This document shows positions 1 through 9,900 of a stretch of 64,000 bases of DNA, piece by piece. Position 1 is the first letter of the stretch; each line of letters opens with the position of its first letter. Made by a program: the position numbers and the translations under genes. A model generated the notes under the pieces. It saw only the letters and a program-made list of their open reading frames with translations, ran no database searches and was not told the origin of the DNA. The stretch lies in NCBI RefSeq assembly GCF_002355595.1, contig NZ_AP017422.1:1302001-1366000 (forward strand). The letters run 5' to 3'. The DNA comes from Filimonas lacunae. GTDB lineage: Bacteria > Bacteroidota > Bacteroidia > Chitinophagales > Chitinophagaceae.

Positions 1-1
1 A

Positions 2-700
2 ATGAGTACAAGCGCTAACGTTCCTCTATTAGATAATCCCATCTGGAATGCCCTGAATACAGGCAATGCTTTGTTGTCTTTCGGTAATGACAGGGTGAAA
101 TATTTTGATCTTTCTGTTTCGCCTTTTGTGGGCATGCGTGAAAATACCGCAGCTGGTTTTGCATTGCTGAATGAAATGGCGCCGGAAGACAGGGCGTTTA
201 TTTTGTTTGCATCGGAAAAGGTGGATTTTCCCGCTCCATGGAAAGTTACGCTGGAGATGCCTTTATTCCAGATGGTGTGTAACAATCCCGAAGCATATAT
301 ACAGGCCGGAGAAGGATTTATAGAACTGGAAACAGAACATGTGTCCGATATGTTGGAACTTACCAAATTAACCAACCCTGGGCCATTTAACAGCAATACC
401 ATTGATTTTGGCAGTTATACAGGCATTTACCGGGAGAAGCAGCTGGTGGCAATGGCGGGCTGGCGGATGCAGCCACGTCCTTATATAGAAGTAAGTGCGG
501 TGTGTACACATCCGGATCATTTAGGGAAAGGTTATGCCGGTATGCTGATACGGGAACAGATGAAAAGAATTGTGGCACAGGGGTGTCTCCCGTTTTTGCA
601 TGTAAAAAAGGAAAATTCGGGTGCCATCCGTTTATACGAGAAACTGGGCTTTGGCATACGAAGTGAAATAACGGCCTGGGTGTTCAGACGTATGCAATAA
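2..700 (+). CDS. GNAT family N-acetyltransferase (FR47-like)
   Basis: Predicted cytoplasmic acetyltransferase of the GNAT superfamily, moving acetyl from acetyl-CoA to an unidentified amine. The acetyl-CoA pyrophosphate loop is visible at residues 173-180 (HLGKGYAG, matching Q/R-x-x-G-x-G/A), preceded by a strand ending VSAVCTHP and followed by the usual last motif near 205-217 (ENSGAIRLYEKLGF). The first 100 residues are not recognisable GNAT sequence, which fits the FR47-like type where the fold sits in the C-terminal half. The ATG lies at the second base of the window, so an upstream start cannot be excluded and no ribosome site can be judged. The stop is 27 nt before the M1 peptidase, so the two may be co-transcribed. 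Substrate unknown. Confidence 0.85.
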   Translation: MSTSANVPLLDNPIWNALNTGNALLSFGNDRVKYFDLSVSPFVGMRENTAAGFALLNEMAPEDRAFILFASEKVDFPAPWKVTLEMPLFQMVCNNPEAYIQAGEGFIELETEHVSDMLELTKLTNPGPFNSNTIDFGSYTGIYREKQLVAMAGWRMQPRPYIEVSAVCTHPDHLGKGYAGMLIREQMKRIVAQGCLPFLHVKKENSGAIRLYEKLGFGIRSEITAWVFRRMQ

Positions 701-727
701 ATTGTCGAAGCGGTGTATATTTAATTT

Positions 728-2572
728 ATGAAAATAGTTACGCTTGTTATTATTATCAGCCTGGCATGTGGCAACCTGCATGCCCAGCTACCGGTTCCTT
801 TAAACATTCAGAAAACCTACACGCAGGGAACGCGCTCTGCTTCGGGGCAACCGGGTACGAAATACTGGCAAAACAGGGCGGATTATCGTATTGATGTTCA
901 ATTCAATCCTGCCACCCGTATCATCACCGGCAAAGAAGAAATTGCTTATGTCAATAACAGTCCTGATACATTACAGCGATTATTATTTAAGCTGTATCCC
1001 AACTATTACCAGCAGGGTAGTGCGCGTGATTCCCGCATTTTACCGGCAGATGCCACAGAAGGCGTGGAAATTAAACAATTGAAGGTAAATGGAGAAGATA
1101 AGAAATTTAGAATAGATGGTACCAATATGTCGCTGGGTATTAACCGGTGTAAGCCTAAAGATACCTTGCATGTAGCCGTGCAGTTTTCTTATACATTAAA
1201 CAAGCATTCGCATATGCGCACGGGCGAAGTGGATAGTGGTTCGTGCTTTGTGGCTTATTTTTTTCCACGTATTGCGGTGTATGACGATATAGACGGCTGG
1301 AACAAAATTGCTTATACCGGTACAGAAGAGTTTTATAACGATTTTTGTCATTTCAATGCTTCTGTTACCGTGCCTGCACAGTACGTGGTGTGGGCTACAG
1401 GCAACTTGCAGAACAGTGCAGAGGTATTATCGCCTGTTATTAAACAGCGGCTGGATAAAGCAGAGATAAGCAACGATATTATTACCGTAATAGATAGTGC
1501 AGATATTAAAGCAGGTAGTATTACTCCTGCACATGAAAACACCTGGAAGTTTGAAGCGGATGATGTAACTGATTTTGTATTTGCTACCAGCAATCATTAT
1601 ATGTGGCATAGCACCAGCCTGGTAGTGGATGCAGCTACACAAAGACGCACCCGGGTAGATGTAGCGTTTAATCCCATACATGCCGATTTTTTTGAGGTGA
1701 TTGATTATGCGCGACAAACAGTGGATGCCATGAGCTACCGTTTTCCTAAATGGCCTTTTCCTTATCCGCACGAAACTATTTTTGACGGGCTGGATCAGAT
1801 GGAATATCCCATGATGGTGAATGATAACCCGGTAAAGGATAAAGCCAGTTGTATAGAGCTGACAGATCATGAAATATTTCATACCATGTTCCCTTTTTAC
1901 ATGGGTATTAATGAAACCAAATATGGCTGGATGGATGAAGGCTGGGCTACCATTGGAGAATGGCTGATATCGCCCATGATAGACACTGCCAATAAAGATG
2001 ATTATGGTATTGGCGCTTATAGCTCGTTGGGAGGAACTGAATCGGATGTACCAATTGCGCAGCTATCTACGCAGAATGACGAAACTTCTTATTTCCTGAA
2101 TGCATATGCCAAGCCCGCCATGGCGTATTTATATGTAAAGGAAATGCTGGGCGACAGTTTGTTTTTGAAAGGGCTGCACTACTATATTCAGCAATGGCAT
2201 GGTAAGCACCCTATGCCTTTTGATTTTTTCAATTGCATGAACACAGGCTCGGGCAAAGACCTGAACTGGTTTTGGAAGCGCTGGTTCTTTGATAATGGTT
2301 ATGCGGATATTACCCTGCAAAAACTGACACAGAAGAACAAACAGGCTACGATTACTGTGAAAAACACAGGGGGGAAACCGGTGCCGGTGGTGGCTACTGT
2401 TACTTATGCAGATGGCAGCACATGGGTAGTGAGAAAAACGATAGCCTGCTGGGAAAAGGACAGTGTTACTACGCTTAGTTTTCCTGCGGTGAAAAAGGTG
2501 GCCAAAGTTGTATTAGGCGATTTACATGTGTCGGATTATAACAAAGCAGATAATGAGTGGGTGCAACCTTAG
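728..2572 (+). CDS. exported M1 family metallopeptidase (aminopeptidase)
   Basis: Zinc aminopeptidase of the M1 (gluzincin) family, expected to trim N-terminal residues from peptides in the periplasm or at the cell surface. An N-terminal signal peptide (residues 1-19, ending LHAQ) is followed by the beta-sandwich M1 N-domain (about 45-290). The catalytic domain carries zinc-binding HEIFH at 381-385, with third ligand E404 in WMDEGWA. LDQMEYPMM at 355-363 occupies the place of the substrate-binding GxMEN motif. At 614 residues it is of the shorter bacterial type lacking the large C-terminal helical domain. It shares direction with the preceding acetyltransferase. All catalytic residues are present. 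Peptide preference cannot be read from the sequence. Confidence 0.9.
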   Translation: MKIVTLVIIISLACGNLHAQLPVPLNIQKTYTQGTRSASGQPGTKYWQNRADYRIDVQFNPATRIITGKEEIAYVNNSPDTLQRLLFKLYPNYYQQGSARDSRILPADATEGVEIKQLKVNGEDKKFRIDGTNMSLGINRCKPKDTLHVAVQFSYTLNKHSHMRTGEVDSGSCFVAYFFPRIAVYDDIDGWNKIAYTGTEEFYNDFCHFNASVTVPAQYVVWATGNLQNSAEVLSPVIKQRLDKAEISNDIITVIDSADIKAGSITPAHENTWKFEADDVTDFVFATSNHYMWHSTSLVVDAATQRRTRVDVAFNPIHADFFEVIDYARQTVDAMSYRFPKWPFPYPHETIFDGLDQMEYPMMVNDNPVKDKASCIELTDHEIFHTMFPFYMGINETKYGWMDEGWATIGEWLISPMIDTANKDDYGIGAYSSLGGTESDVPIAQLSTQNDETSYFLNAYAKPAMAYLYVKEMLGDSLFLKGLHYYIQQWHGKHPMPFDFFNCMNTGSGKDLNWFWKRWFFDNGYADITLQKLTQKNKQATITVKNTGGKPVPVVATVTYADGSTWVVRKTIACWEKDSVTTLSFPAVKKVAKVVLGDLHVSDYNKADNEWVQP

Positions 2573-2779
2573 CGCCCACCAGGAAAGGATTGAAACACAG
2601 TCGGATTTATGGAAATGCTAACAATTGTACTGTTATGTAATCGGTCTTTTTTGCCTTTTTAAGTGTAAAAACAACAAGCGCAAAAAGGCTGCATATAATT
2701 TAGTATTTTAGTGTAACAGGCAATATTTAACCGATAAATGAATAAATATTGTCTTTAAACGATTTGCCACCATAAAGCC

Positions 2780-3790
2780 ATGATGAATCATACCCTCTTC
2801 AGCAGTGCAGACAGGATACCGCTGCCCAAACAAATAGCCAGGCATATTGCGATGCAAATTGATAATGATGAACTGCAGCAGGGGCAGATATTATTATCCA
2901 TCAACGAGTTTAGTGCCCGCTATAAAGTAGCCCGGGATACGGTAGAAAAAGCCTATAAAGAGCTAAAAGCAGCCGGTTATATTATCAGTGTGCGCAATAA
3001 AGGATATTTTGTATCGGGGAAGGCCAATGTTCGCAAAAAGATTCTGCTGATATTTAACAAGTTAAGCAGCTATAAAAAGGAAGTATATTATGGATTCCTG
3101 GAAACAGTGGGAGATAAGGCAGCTGTAGACCTGCAGGTTCATCATTATAATGCAGGCCTGTTAAAGGAAATTATCTCCAGCACGGCAGGCAATTATCATC
3201 ATTATGTGCTGATGCCGCATTTTGATAAAAAAGAGCCTAAGAAGAAAATATTGGATATTATTCGGGAGATACCTGCCGATAAACTGTTGTTACTGGATAA
3301 AAAAGTGCCTGAGTTGAAGGGAGTTAAAACAGTGTATCAGGATTTTAAAAAGGATATTTATGAAGCCCTGTTATCGGCTAATGATCTATTAAAAAAATAC
3401 AAGGCCATTACTATTGTGTTTCCTTCAGATAGCAACCACCCTGTGGAAATTATCAGTGGTATAGAAGAGTATTGTCATACGTCGAAAAAGAAATTCCAGG
3501 TAGTACATGAGGTAAATGGCATGCAGCTGGTGCGCGGCACCGTATATATCTTCATTACAGAAAAGGATATGGCCGAGATTATTAAACAGGTGAAACATAC
3601 TGCGCTAAAACCAGGTGCGGATATGGGGATCATTTCCTTTAATGAAACTGTATTAAAAGAATTGCTGGATATTACAGTGATTACCACCGATTTTGAGCAG
3701 ATGGGTAAAACGGCAGCAGAATTATTACTGAATAATACTATTGCACAGGTGCGTAACCCCTTTAGAATGATCCGCCGGGCGTCTCTCTGA
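2780..3790 (+). CDS. GntR family transcriptional regulator with LacI-like sensor domain
   Basis: DNA-binding regulator. Residues about 14-75 form a GntR-type winged helix (PLPKQIARHIAMQI start, then SINEFSARYKVARDTVEKAY recognition helix and the wing ending NKGYFVSG). The remaining 260 residues resemble a periplasmic-binding-protein/LacI sensor fold (KKILLIFNKLSSYKKEVYYG opening, FEQMGKTAAELLLN near the end), the usual site for a sugar-type effector. Such GntR/PBP-like hybrids are common sugar-utilisation regulators in Bacteroidota. Two adjacent ATG codons open the gene; the first is used here. No catabolic genes are directly adjacent, so its targets are unknown. The 207-nt gap upstream suggests a promoter of its own. 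Confidence 0.85.
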   Translation: MMNHTLFSSADRIPLPKQIARHIAMQIDNDELQQGQILLSINEFSARYKVARDTVEKAYKELKAAGYIISVRNKGYFVSGKANVRKKILLIFNKLSSYKKEVYYGFLETVGDKAAVDLQVHHYNAGLLKEIISSTAGNYHHYVLMPHFDKKEPKKKILDIIREIPADKLLLLDKKVPELKGVKTVYQDFKKDIYEALLSANDLLKKYKAITIVFPSDSNHPVEIISGIEEYCHTSKKKFQVVHEVNGMQLVRGTVYIFITEKDMAEIIKQVKHTALKPGADMGIISFNETVLKELLDITVITTDFEQMGKTAAELLLNNTIAQVRNPFRMIRRASL

Positions 3791-3917
3791 AAGATAGCAG
3801 CATTTCAACAGCGGTTTCAGTTTTTTACGAAATATCGTAGTTGCAAAAAGTTTGCTATTTTATAACTGGCTGTAAATCAAATGTTATGGAGATGGCATCG
3901 GAATTGTTTTTTACCAG

Positions 3918-4838
3918 GTGAAATCCGATGTTATTATGTACAGCCACACCGCCAATGCTTCTTTACCAAATATATCATCCACGGCCACTATTGTTGATAC
4001 CGCCCCGCCCGGGCATTTACACCAGCATTTTGAAATCAGAAAACTGGAAACTGCAGCTGATGCAGCCTATAAATTAGTAGAAAAGCAGCTTTTACAACAT
4101 TTTGAATTGGTATGGTGCCTGGAAGGCGAGGGCATGGTGTATGCAGATGGTAAAACGGGGCATTTGAATGCGCAGCAATTGTATGTGCTGGTGCCGGGGC
4201 AACAACGGCATTACCAGCTACAGTTGGTGGAAAAAGGCTATTATATCCGTTTTTCGCCCGATTTTCTATACCTGGCTAATAGTGGTGCCGATATGGAAAG
4301 CATTTGGCGTAAGGCGCAGTTTAGCAGGTGTTTGGTGAATATGCAGGTTAAGGGAGAAATGCTCAGACTGCTGGAAATGGTGATTGCCAGCATTAGAAAA
4401 GAGTTACAGCATGATTTACAGTTACGTACAGAAATTACCAGTGGGCTGGTAAACCTGATGCTGATATATATTACCCGGCAATTGCATGAAGCAGTGGCAG
4501 AAGTAGTGGTAACCAGGGAAGCGGCATTGGTTCAGCAATTTCTGGCAATGGCACGGGAGCATTTTTTAACACGGAAAAAAGTGGCAGATTATGCGGCTGA
4601 ACTAAATGTTACCCCCAACTATCTGAATACAGCTGTGAAAAACATTACCGGCTTAACGGCGAGTTATCAGATACAACTGTTAATTATTAACGAGGCCAAA
4701 CGGCAATTGATTTACGCTAATCGTAGTATGAAGGAAATATCCTACTACCTGGGATTTGATAATGTGGCGCATTTTAGCAAATACTTCAAATCAAAAACAG
4801 GGGTAAACTTCACCTGTTTTAAAAAAGAACTGGCATAA
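3918..4838 (+). CDS. AraC family transcriptional regulator
   Basis: Regulator with an N-terminal cupin-like sensor (about residues 30-110, including LVWCLEGEGMVYADG and a VLVPGQQRHY strand) and a C-terminal double helix-turn-helix AraC domain (about 205-305). The second HTH reads MKEISYYLGFDNVAHFSKYF, close to the family consensus. The longest frame begins with GTG; an ATG six codons later (3936) is an equally good start and would remove only MKSDVI. It is 127 nt downstream of the GntR regulator and 164 nt upstream of the ECF sigma gene and could act on either neighbour or elsewhere. Ligand and targets are unknown. Confidence 0.88.
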   Translation: MKSDVIMYSHTANASLPNISSTATIVDTAPPGHLHQHFEIRKLETAADAAYKLVEKQLLQHFELVWCLEGEGMVYADGKTGHLNAQQLYVLVPGQQRHYQLQLVEKGYYIRFSPDFLYLANSGADMESIWRKAQFSRCLVNMQVKGEMLRLLEMVIASIRKELQHDLQLRTEITSGLVNLMLIYITRQLHEAVAEVVVTREAALVQQFLAMAREHFLTRKKVADYAAELNVTPNYLNTAVKNITGLTASYQIQLLIINEAKRQLIYANRSMKEISYYLGFDNVAHFSKYFKSKTGVNFTCFKKELA

Positions 4839-4963
4839 TTACAGGCATAATAATAGATAAATAGGTTTTATTCATACGTATTATCTATTGTAAGTTATTA
4901 GTATGTAACAGGTTGGTGGAGGAGTGTTTAAGGGAAAGTGCCCCACCTTAAAGGCTTTTTGGT

Positions 4964-4971
4964 TAAATTTG
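4964..4971 (+). promoter_or_regulatory. candidate -7 element (TAAATTTG) upstream of ECF sigma gene
   Basis: The octamer fits the Bacteroidota -7 consensus TAnnTTTG and lies about 31 nt before the GTG start of the sigma gene. No convincing TTTG -33 element is seen 19-21 nt upstream, so this is only a candidate. Confidence 0.35.
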
Positions 4972-5002
4972 TCCTTTAATCATTGATAACCCGAATGCTT
5001 TA

Positions 5003-5572
5003 GTGTTTACAAAGCAAACAAATAACGAGCAGGAACTATTGCATCAACTGGCCCTGGACAACGAAGCGGCCTTTACTGAGATTTACCATCAATACTGGCG
5101 GTTATTGTTTTCTGTGGCAGCTAATAAGCTGGGCAGTGCAGTGGATGCAGAGGAAATGGTACAGGAAGTATTTGCCGATTTGTGGCGTCGCAGAAGAGAG
5201 TTGCGTATAGATATTTCCCTGAAATCGTACCTGGCCGCTGCCGTTAAGTTCCAGGTGTATACTTTCATGAGTAAAAAACACCGGCAGGAGCAACACCACG
5301 CCGCTTATGCGCAGCCTGATATTCAAACCATTACTCCCGAAGAAGAGCTGCACAGCAAACAATTACTACAACAATTATATGATATTACGTTGCAGCTTCC
5401 CGATAAATGCCGGCTGGTTTACCAGTTAAGCAGGGAGGAAGGCTATTCTAATAAAGAAATTGCCGAAAAACTATCTATTTCAGAAAAAACGGTGGAATCG
5501 CAAATGACCAAGGCCCTGAAGCGGCTGCGGGGTGGTTTTAAACTGTTATTCACCTACTTACTGTCGTTGTAA
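5003..5572 (+). CDS. ECF-type RNA polymerase sigma factor (FecI/SusCD-associated)
   Basis: Extracytoplasmic-function sigma-70 factor of the Bacteroidota family that partners FecR-type anti-sigma proteins. Region 2 (about residues 22-90) includes DAEEMVQEVFADLWRRR, which contacts core polymerase and the -10 region. Region 4 (about 130-180) reads LPDKCRLVYQLSREEGYSNKE with a following HTH that would bind the -35 region. Start is GTG; an upstream ATG at 4995 runs into a stop at once. FecR follows after 68 nt, then SusC, SusD and a metalloprotease, so this is the switch for the locus. By analogy with FecI, it would be released when the SusC STN domain signals through FecR. Confidence 0.92.
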   Translation: MFTKQTNNEQELLHQLALDNEAAFTEIYHQYWRLLFSVAANKLGSAVDAEEMVQEVFADLWRRRRELRIDISLKSYLAAAVKFQVYTFMSKKHRQEQHHAAYAQPDIQTITPEEELHSKQLLQQLYDITLQLPDKCRLVYQLSREEGYSNKEIAEKLSISEKTVESQMTKALKRLRGGFKLLFTYLLSL

Positions 5573-5640
5573 AATATTTTTTTCAATGGCGTAAGGGTTA
5601 GCATCTTCCATTCATACTTGTAATATAAAACCGACTATCT

Positions 5641-6837
5641 GTGTCTGAGCAAACCCATTATACTAACAGCTATTACAACGAACTGGCCCATAAATGGTCT
5701 ACCGGCACTATTACAGCTGAGGAAAGACAAATACTGGAGCAGTGGTACAGCCAGGAGCAGGATGCTGCCGTAACTGTACCAGCTGAGCTGGCTGTTAGTG
5801 AAGCGGTTCACGAAGCACAACTACTGCAAAAAATACAACAACGTATTGCTGCAGAACATTCCGCAACGCCTGTTCGAACACTCCGGTCCCGTAATTACTG
5901 GTGGGCTGCTGCCGCTGTTATATTGCTGCTGTGCGCAGGTGGCTATATATGGCAAACGCAAACCAGGCAACAACAGGTACCCACTGCAAAGGTGAAAGTG
6001 CAGGATATTGCACCAGGCAAAGCAGGTGCTATACTCACACTGGCGGATGGTAGCACAATGGTACTGGACAGTATGCCTAACGGAGTAATTACTACACAGC
6101 AGGGCACGCAGGTGGTGTTGAAAAATGGCCAGCTGGCTTATCAGCAGGCTGCCGGAAGCGCTACAGCAACAGGCAGCAACACGATTACCACGCCTAGGGG
6201 CAGACAGTTTGTAATTGCCTTACAGGATGGTACGAATGTTTGGTTGAACGCTGCCAGCTCGTTAACTTTTCCCACCGCATTTACCGGGAAAGACAGGGTG
6301 GTTTCTGTAACAGGGGAAGCTTATTTTGAAGTAGCGAAAACCGGTACAGGAGCTGTTAACCGGCCTTTTAAGGTAAAGGTGAACAACCAGGCTGAGGTGG
6401 AAGTGCTGGGTACGCAGTTTAACGTAAATGCTTATGCGGACGAAGCAGGTATGCAAACTACACTGTTACAAGGTGCGGTGCGTATATCGGCTAATAACGA
6501 CAGCAAGGTGTTGAAACCCGGACAAGCTGCTAAAATACCTGCCGGCAATACAGCAGGCATTACAGTAGTGAAGCATGCAGACACAGAACAGGCCATTGCC
6601 TGGAAAAACGGTAGTTTTTATTTTAAAGAGAGAACTGGCATAGAAGAAGTGATGCGTCAATTATCACGCTGGTACGATGTAGAAGTGGTGTATGTTGATG
6701 GCATACCCAACGCTGTATTCACCGGTGAAATGGAACGCACACTTAGTTTAATGCAAATGATTAAAGGTCTGGACAACATGGGGGTAAGGTTTACCATCGA
6801 GGGCAGGAAGCTGCTGGTGAGTTCAGATTCTAAGTAA
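5641..6837 (+). CDS. FecR family anti-sigma factor (DUF4974)
   Basis: Single-pass inner-membrane anti-sigma regulator. The cytoplasmic N-terminus (residues 1-85, with LAHKWSTGTITAEERQILEQ) would hold the ECF sigma. A hydrophobic helix at about 86-104 (AAAAVILLLCAGGYIW) crosses the membrane. The periplasmic FecR domain (about 175-275, NTITTPRGRQFVIALQDGT onward) and C-terminal DUF4974 (about 320-395) would contact the SusC STN domain. Start is GTG; no in-frame ATG lies near. Length (398) is normal. Placement directly between sigma and susC is the canonical order for a trans-envelope signalling locus. Confidence 0.92.
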   Translation: MSEQTHYTNSYYNELAHKWSTGTITAEERQILEQWYSQEQDAAVTVPAELAVSEAVHEAQLLQKIQQRIAAEHSATPVRTLRSRNYWWAAAAVILLLCAGGYIWQTQTRQQQVPTAKVKVQDIAPGKAGAILTLADGSTMVLDSMPNGVITTQQGTQVVLKNGQLAYQQAAGSATATGSNTITTPRGRQFVIALQDGTNVWLNAASSLTFPTAFTGKDRVVSVTGEAYFEVAKTGTGAVNRPFKVKVNNQAEVEVLGTQFNVNAYADEAGMQTTLLQGAVRISANNDSKVLKPGQAAKIPAGNTAGITVVKHADTEQAIAWKNGSFYFKERTGIEEVMRQLSRWYDVEVVYVDGIPNAVFTGEMERTLSLMQMIKGLDNMGVRFTIEGRKLLVSSDSK

Positions 6838-6903
6838 CACCATCCTTAAATAGCTTAAAAACAAGGATCGGCACTATGTGATGTAGCGCCGGGTGTGATA
6901 CCT

Positions 6904-9900
6904 ATGTCAATCCCGCAATTAATTTATTTAACCAAAACTGTTGCAAGTATGGCACATTGTTTTTTGTTGAAGCGAACGTTTACTACCAAAATGCTGGGGC
7001 TGTTTATAGCAGCGATGCTGGCAGGTGTAGTGGGCATGGCGCAAACCATTAACTACACGGGTGATAAAGTATCCGTTGAAAAATTATTAGGTGTTATCAA
7101 GCAGCAGACCGGTTATTCAGTAATGTTTAACCCCGACCTGTTAAGCAAGGCCAACCCGGTAACCATTGAGGCGCACGCGATGCCCTTAAAAGAATTCCTG
7201 GATAAAATTCTGGCAGGTAACACCCTTTCCTACACGATTGAAAACAAGACCATATTTATTAAAAAAGGGGTTGACCATTCCAAGATGGACCATTCTAAAA
7301 TGGACCACAGCGGCATGGCCATGATGCGTATTTTTAAAGTGCGTGGTAAGGTAGTAGATGAGAATGGCAAACCTTTATCCGGTGTTTCTGTTTCACTGGA
7401 CAATTCTTCTTTTGGCATTGCTACAGATGTAAAAGGAAATTTTGAACTGGAAGATGTAAAGAAAATTTCTACTATAACGTTTAATCATTTAGGTTATTTA
7501 AAAAGTACTGTGTCTATAGCGGCCTGCTGCACTGATGGAAGTACTTTGCCTGCTGGTGTAAATGCCTCTGTTGCAAACGATAATGTAACAATGACTATCA
7601 ATGTTGCGATGACGGCTGATGTGAAATCACTGGATGATATTTCAGTGGTAAACAACGGTTTCCAGGTGGTAACCAGGGAGCGCAGTACCGCAGCGGCTGC
7701 GAAAGTGACTAATGCAGAACTGAATACACAGCTGAATACAAACCTTTCCAGCGCATTGGAAGGCAAAGCAGCAGGGTTGAGCATGTATCGCGGACAGCCT
7801 TTGTTAAGAGGGGTAGGCACCTTTTCTCAGGAAGTAGGTACGCAGCCCTTACTGGTAATTGATGGATTGCCTACGGGCGGTGATTTAAACAGCATCAATA
7901 TTTATGATGTAGAATCTGTTACTTTATTGAAAGATGCCGCTGCTACCTCTATTTATGGTGCTGTTGCGGCAAACGGTGTGTTGGTTATTACTACCAAGCG
8001 GGCAAACAAGGGTAGCACCCAGGTAAGTATTAATGCTGATTATTTTATCAGCACTAAGCCTGATATGGATAAAATGCATTATGCTACTACCGGACAAATG
8101 CTGGATTATGAAACTGATGTATATAATTTCAAGAGAAAAGCATATTCCGGTACTACTTCTGAATTTTTTAATTCATTTGGCTATATTGATAATGCTGGAA
8201 AGCTAAATAACAGCATTAGTTACTACTCCCCTCTATATGATTTGTATCGTAAGCAGAATGATGGTAAAGTAACCAGTGCGCAGGTTGATAGCACATTGAG
8301 TCAATGGAGAAATAATGATTTTATAAATGAGTATACACAGAAAGTGTGGCGTAACGAAGTGAAACGACGTTATAATCTTGCTGTAAGCTCAGCTACTGAT
8401 AAAAATAACTCCTATTTTTCTATCAACTACGAAGGCAATCAGTTACGTACTATTTATAATAAAAATGATAATGTTAACCTGTATCTGAAAAATACTTTTA
8501 CCCCGGTAAAATGGTTAAGTGCCACTGTAGGTATAAATGGATACTATACGGATGCTGTTGAAACCAATACCAGTTACAATGATTACATGATACAGCCACG
8601 TTACGCGGCAATGGAAGATGCCAGTGGTAAAAAGGTATACGCTGATTACATTAAAACCAGTGATGCGCTCAATTCTAATATTGCAGCTTACCTTGCTACC
8701 AGCAGTAATTTTAAAAATACAAGGTTCAACTTGCTGGATGAAATAGGTAAAGGACTTACTAAAACCAAAGCCTTACGTTTAAGAGCGTTTACAGACATTA
8801 ACGTTAAACTACCAGCTGGTTTTTCGTATAATATGAAGCTTCAGTACGAAACGAATAAAACGGAAGAAACCACTTATGATGAAGCTGATTCTTATGTAAT
8901 GCGGATGCTGTATAACAGGTATACTTATTATAACAGCACGGCTCTTACCTGGAACCATGCCATACCGGATGGAGCCAGATTAACACGCTTGAACCCTACG
9001 TCAAGGAATTATACTTTCAGAAATCAGTTGAATTATTTCAAGCAGTTTAATACGGCTGGAAAAAACAGCGACATTACTGCACTGGTAGGTACTGAAATAA
9101 GAGAGTCAGCCAGTAATACAGGCAATACTTCTGTTCTGTACGGCTTTAATCCTGTAACACTCGCTTCCACAACAGTAGACTGGAATACTATTAGTGTAAC
9201 TGGTATTAACACTTTTTTATATGGTACAAGTCGCGCCTCTTATATTCCTGCCAACTACGATCAAACTATTCATCGCTTCTTCTCTATGTATGGTAATGCT
9301 GGTTATACTTTTGACGGGAAATATAACCTTACCGGTAGTGTAAGAGTAGACCAGGCTGACTTGTTTGGCACCGATCCCAAGTATCGCTATCGCCCGATGT
9401 GGTCGGCAGGTGGTGGCTGGAACGTTACCCAGGAAGAGTTTATGAGACGTATTCACTGGGTTGATTATTTAAAAGTAAGAGTTACGTATGGTATAGCAGG
9501 TAGTGTAGACAGATCCTCTTCACCTTTCATTGTAGGTGCTGCAAAAAGCGATAAGTTGTATACTGGGCTGCAATACACAGATATATCTGATTTGCCTAAC
9601 CCTAAATTACGTTGGGAAAAAACTACTACTACCAACCTGGGGTTGGATTATACCCTTTTTCATAATAAATTAACTGGTAGTATTGATTATTATGTTAAAA
9701 GAGGAAGTGATTTATTTGCTACGGTAGCATTGGACCCCACTGTAGGCGCTTCTTCCATGAGAATCAATAATGGTATTATATCTAACAAAGGAATTGAAGT
9801 GAAAATTGGTTCAGACTGGTTAAAAAAGAAAGACCTGGTTTTAACCTCTACTTTCATTATTGCATTTAACAAAAGTAATGTAGTAACTACCGGGGCCATT

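Noticed and set aside
2653-2689. GCCTTTTT / AAAAAGGC inverted repeat downstream of the M1 peptidase
   Set aside because: Long 21-nt loop, A/T-rich stem and no T run on the + strand; not convincing as a terminator.
4852-4889. AATAGATAA / TTATCTATT inverted repeat after the AraC gene
   Set aside because: AT-only 9-bp stem with a 20-nt loop and no T run; likely chance in AT-rich spacer.
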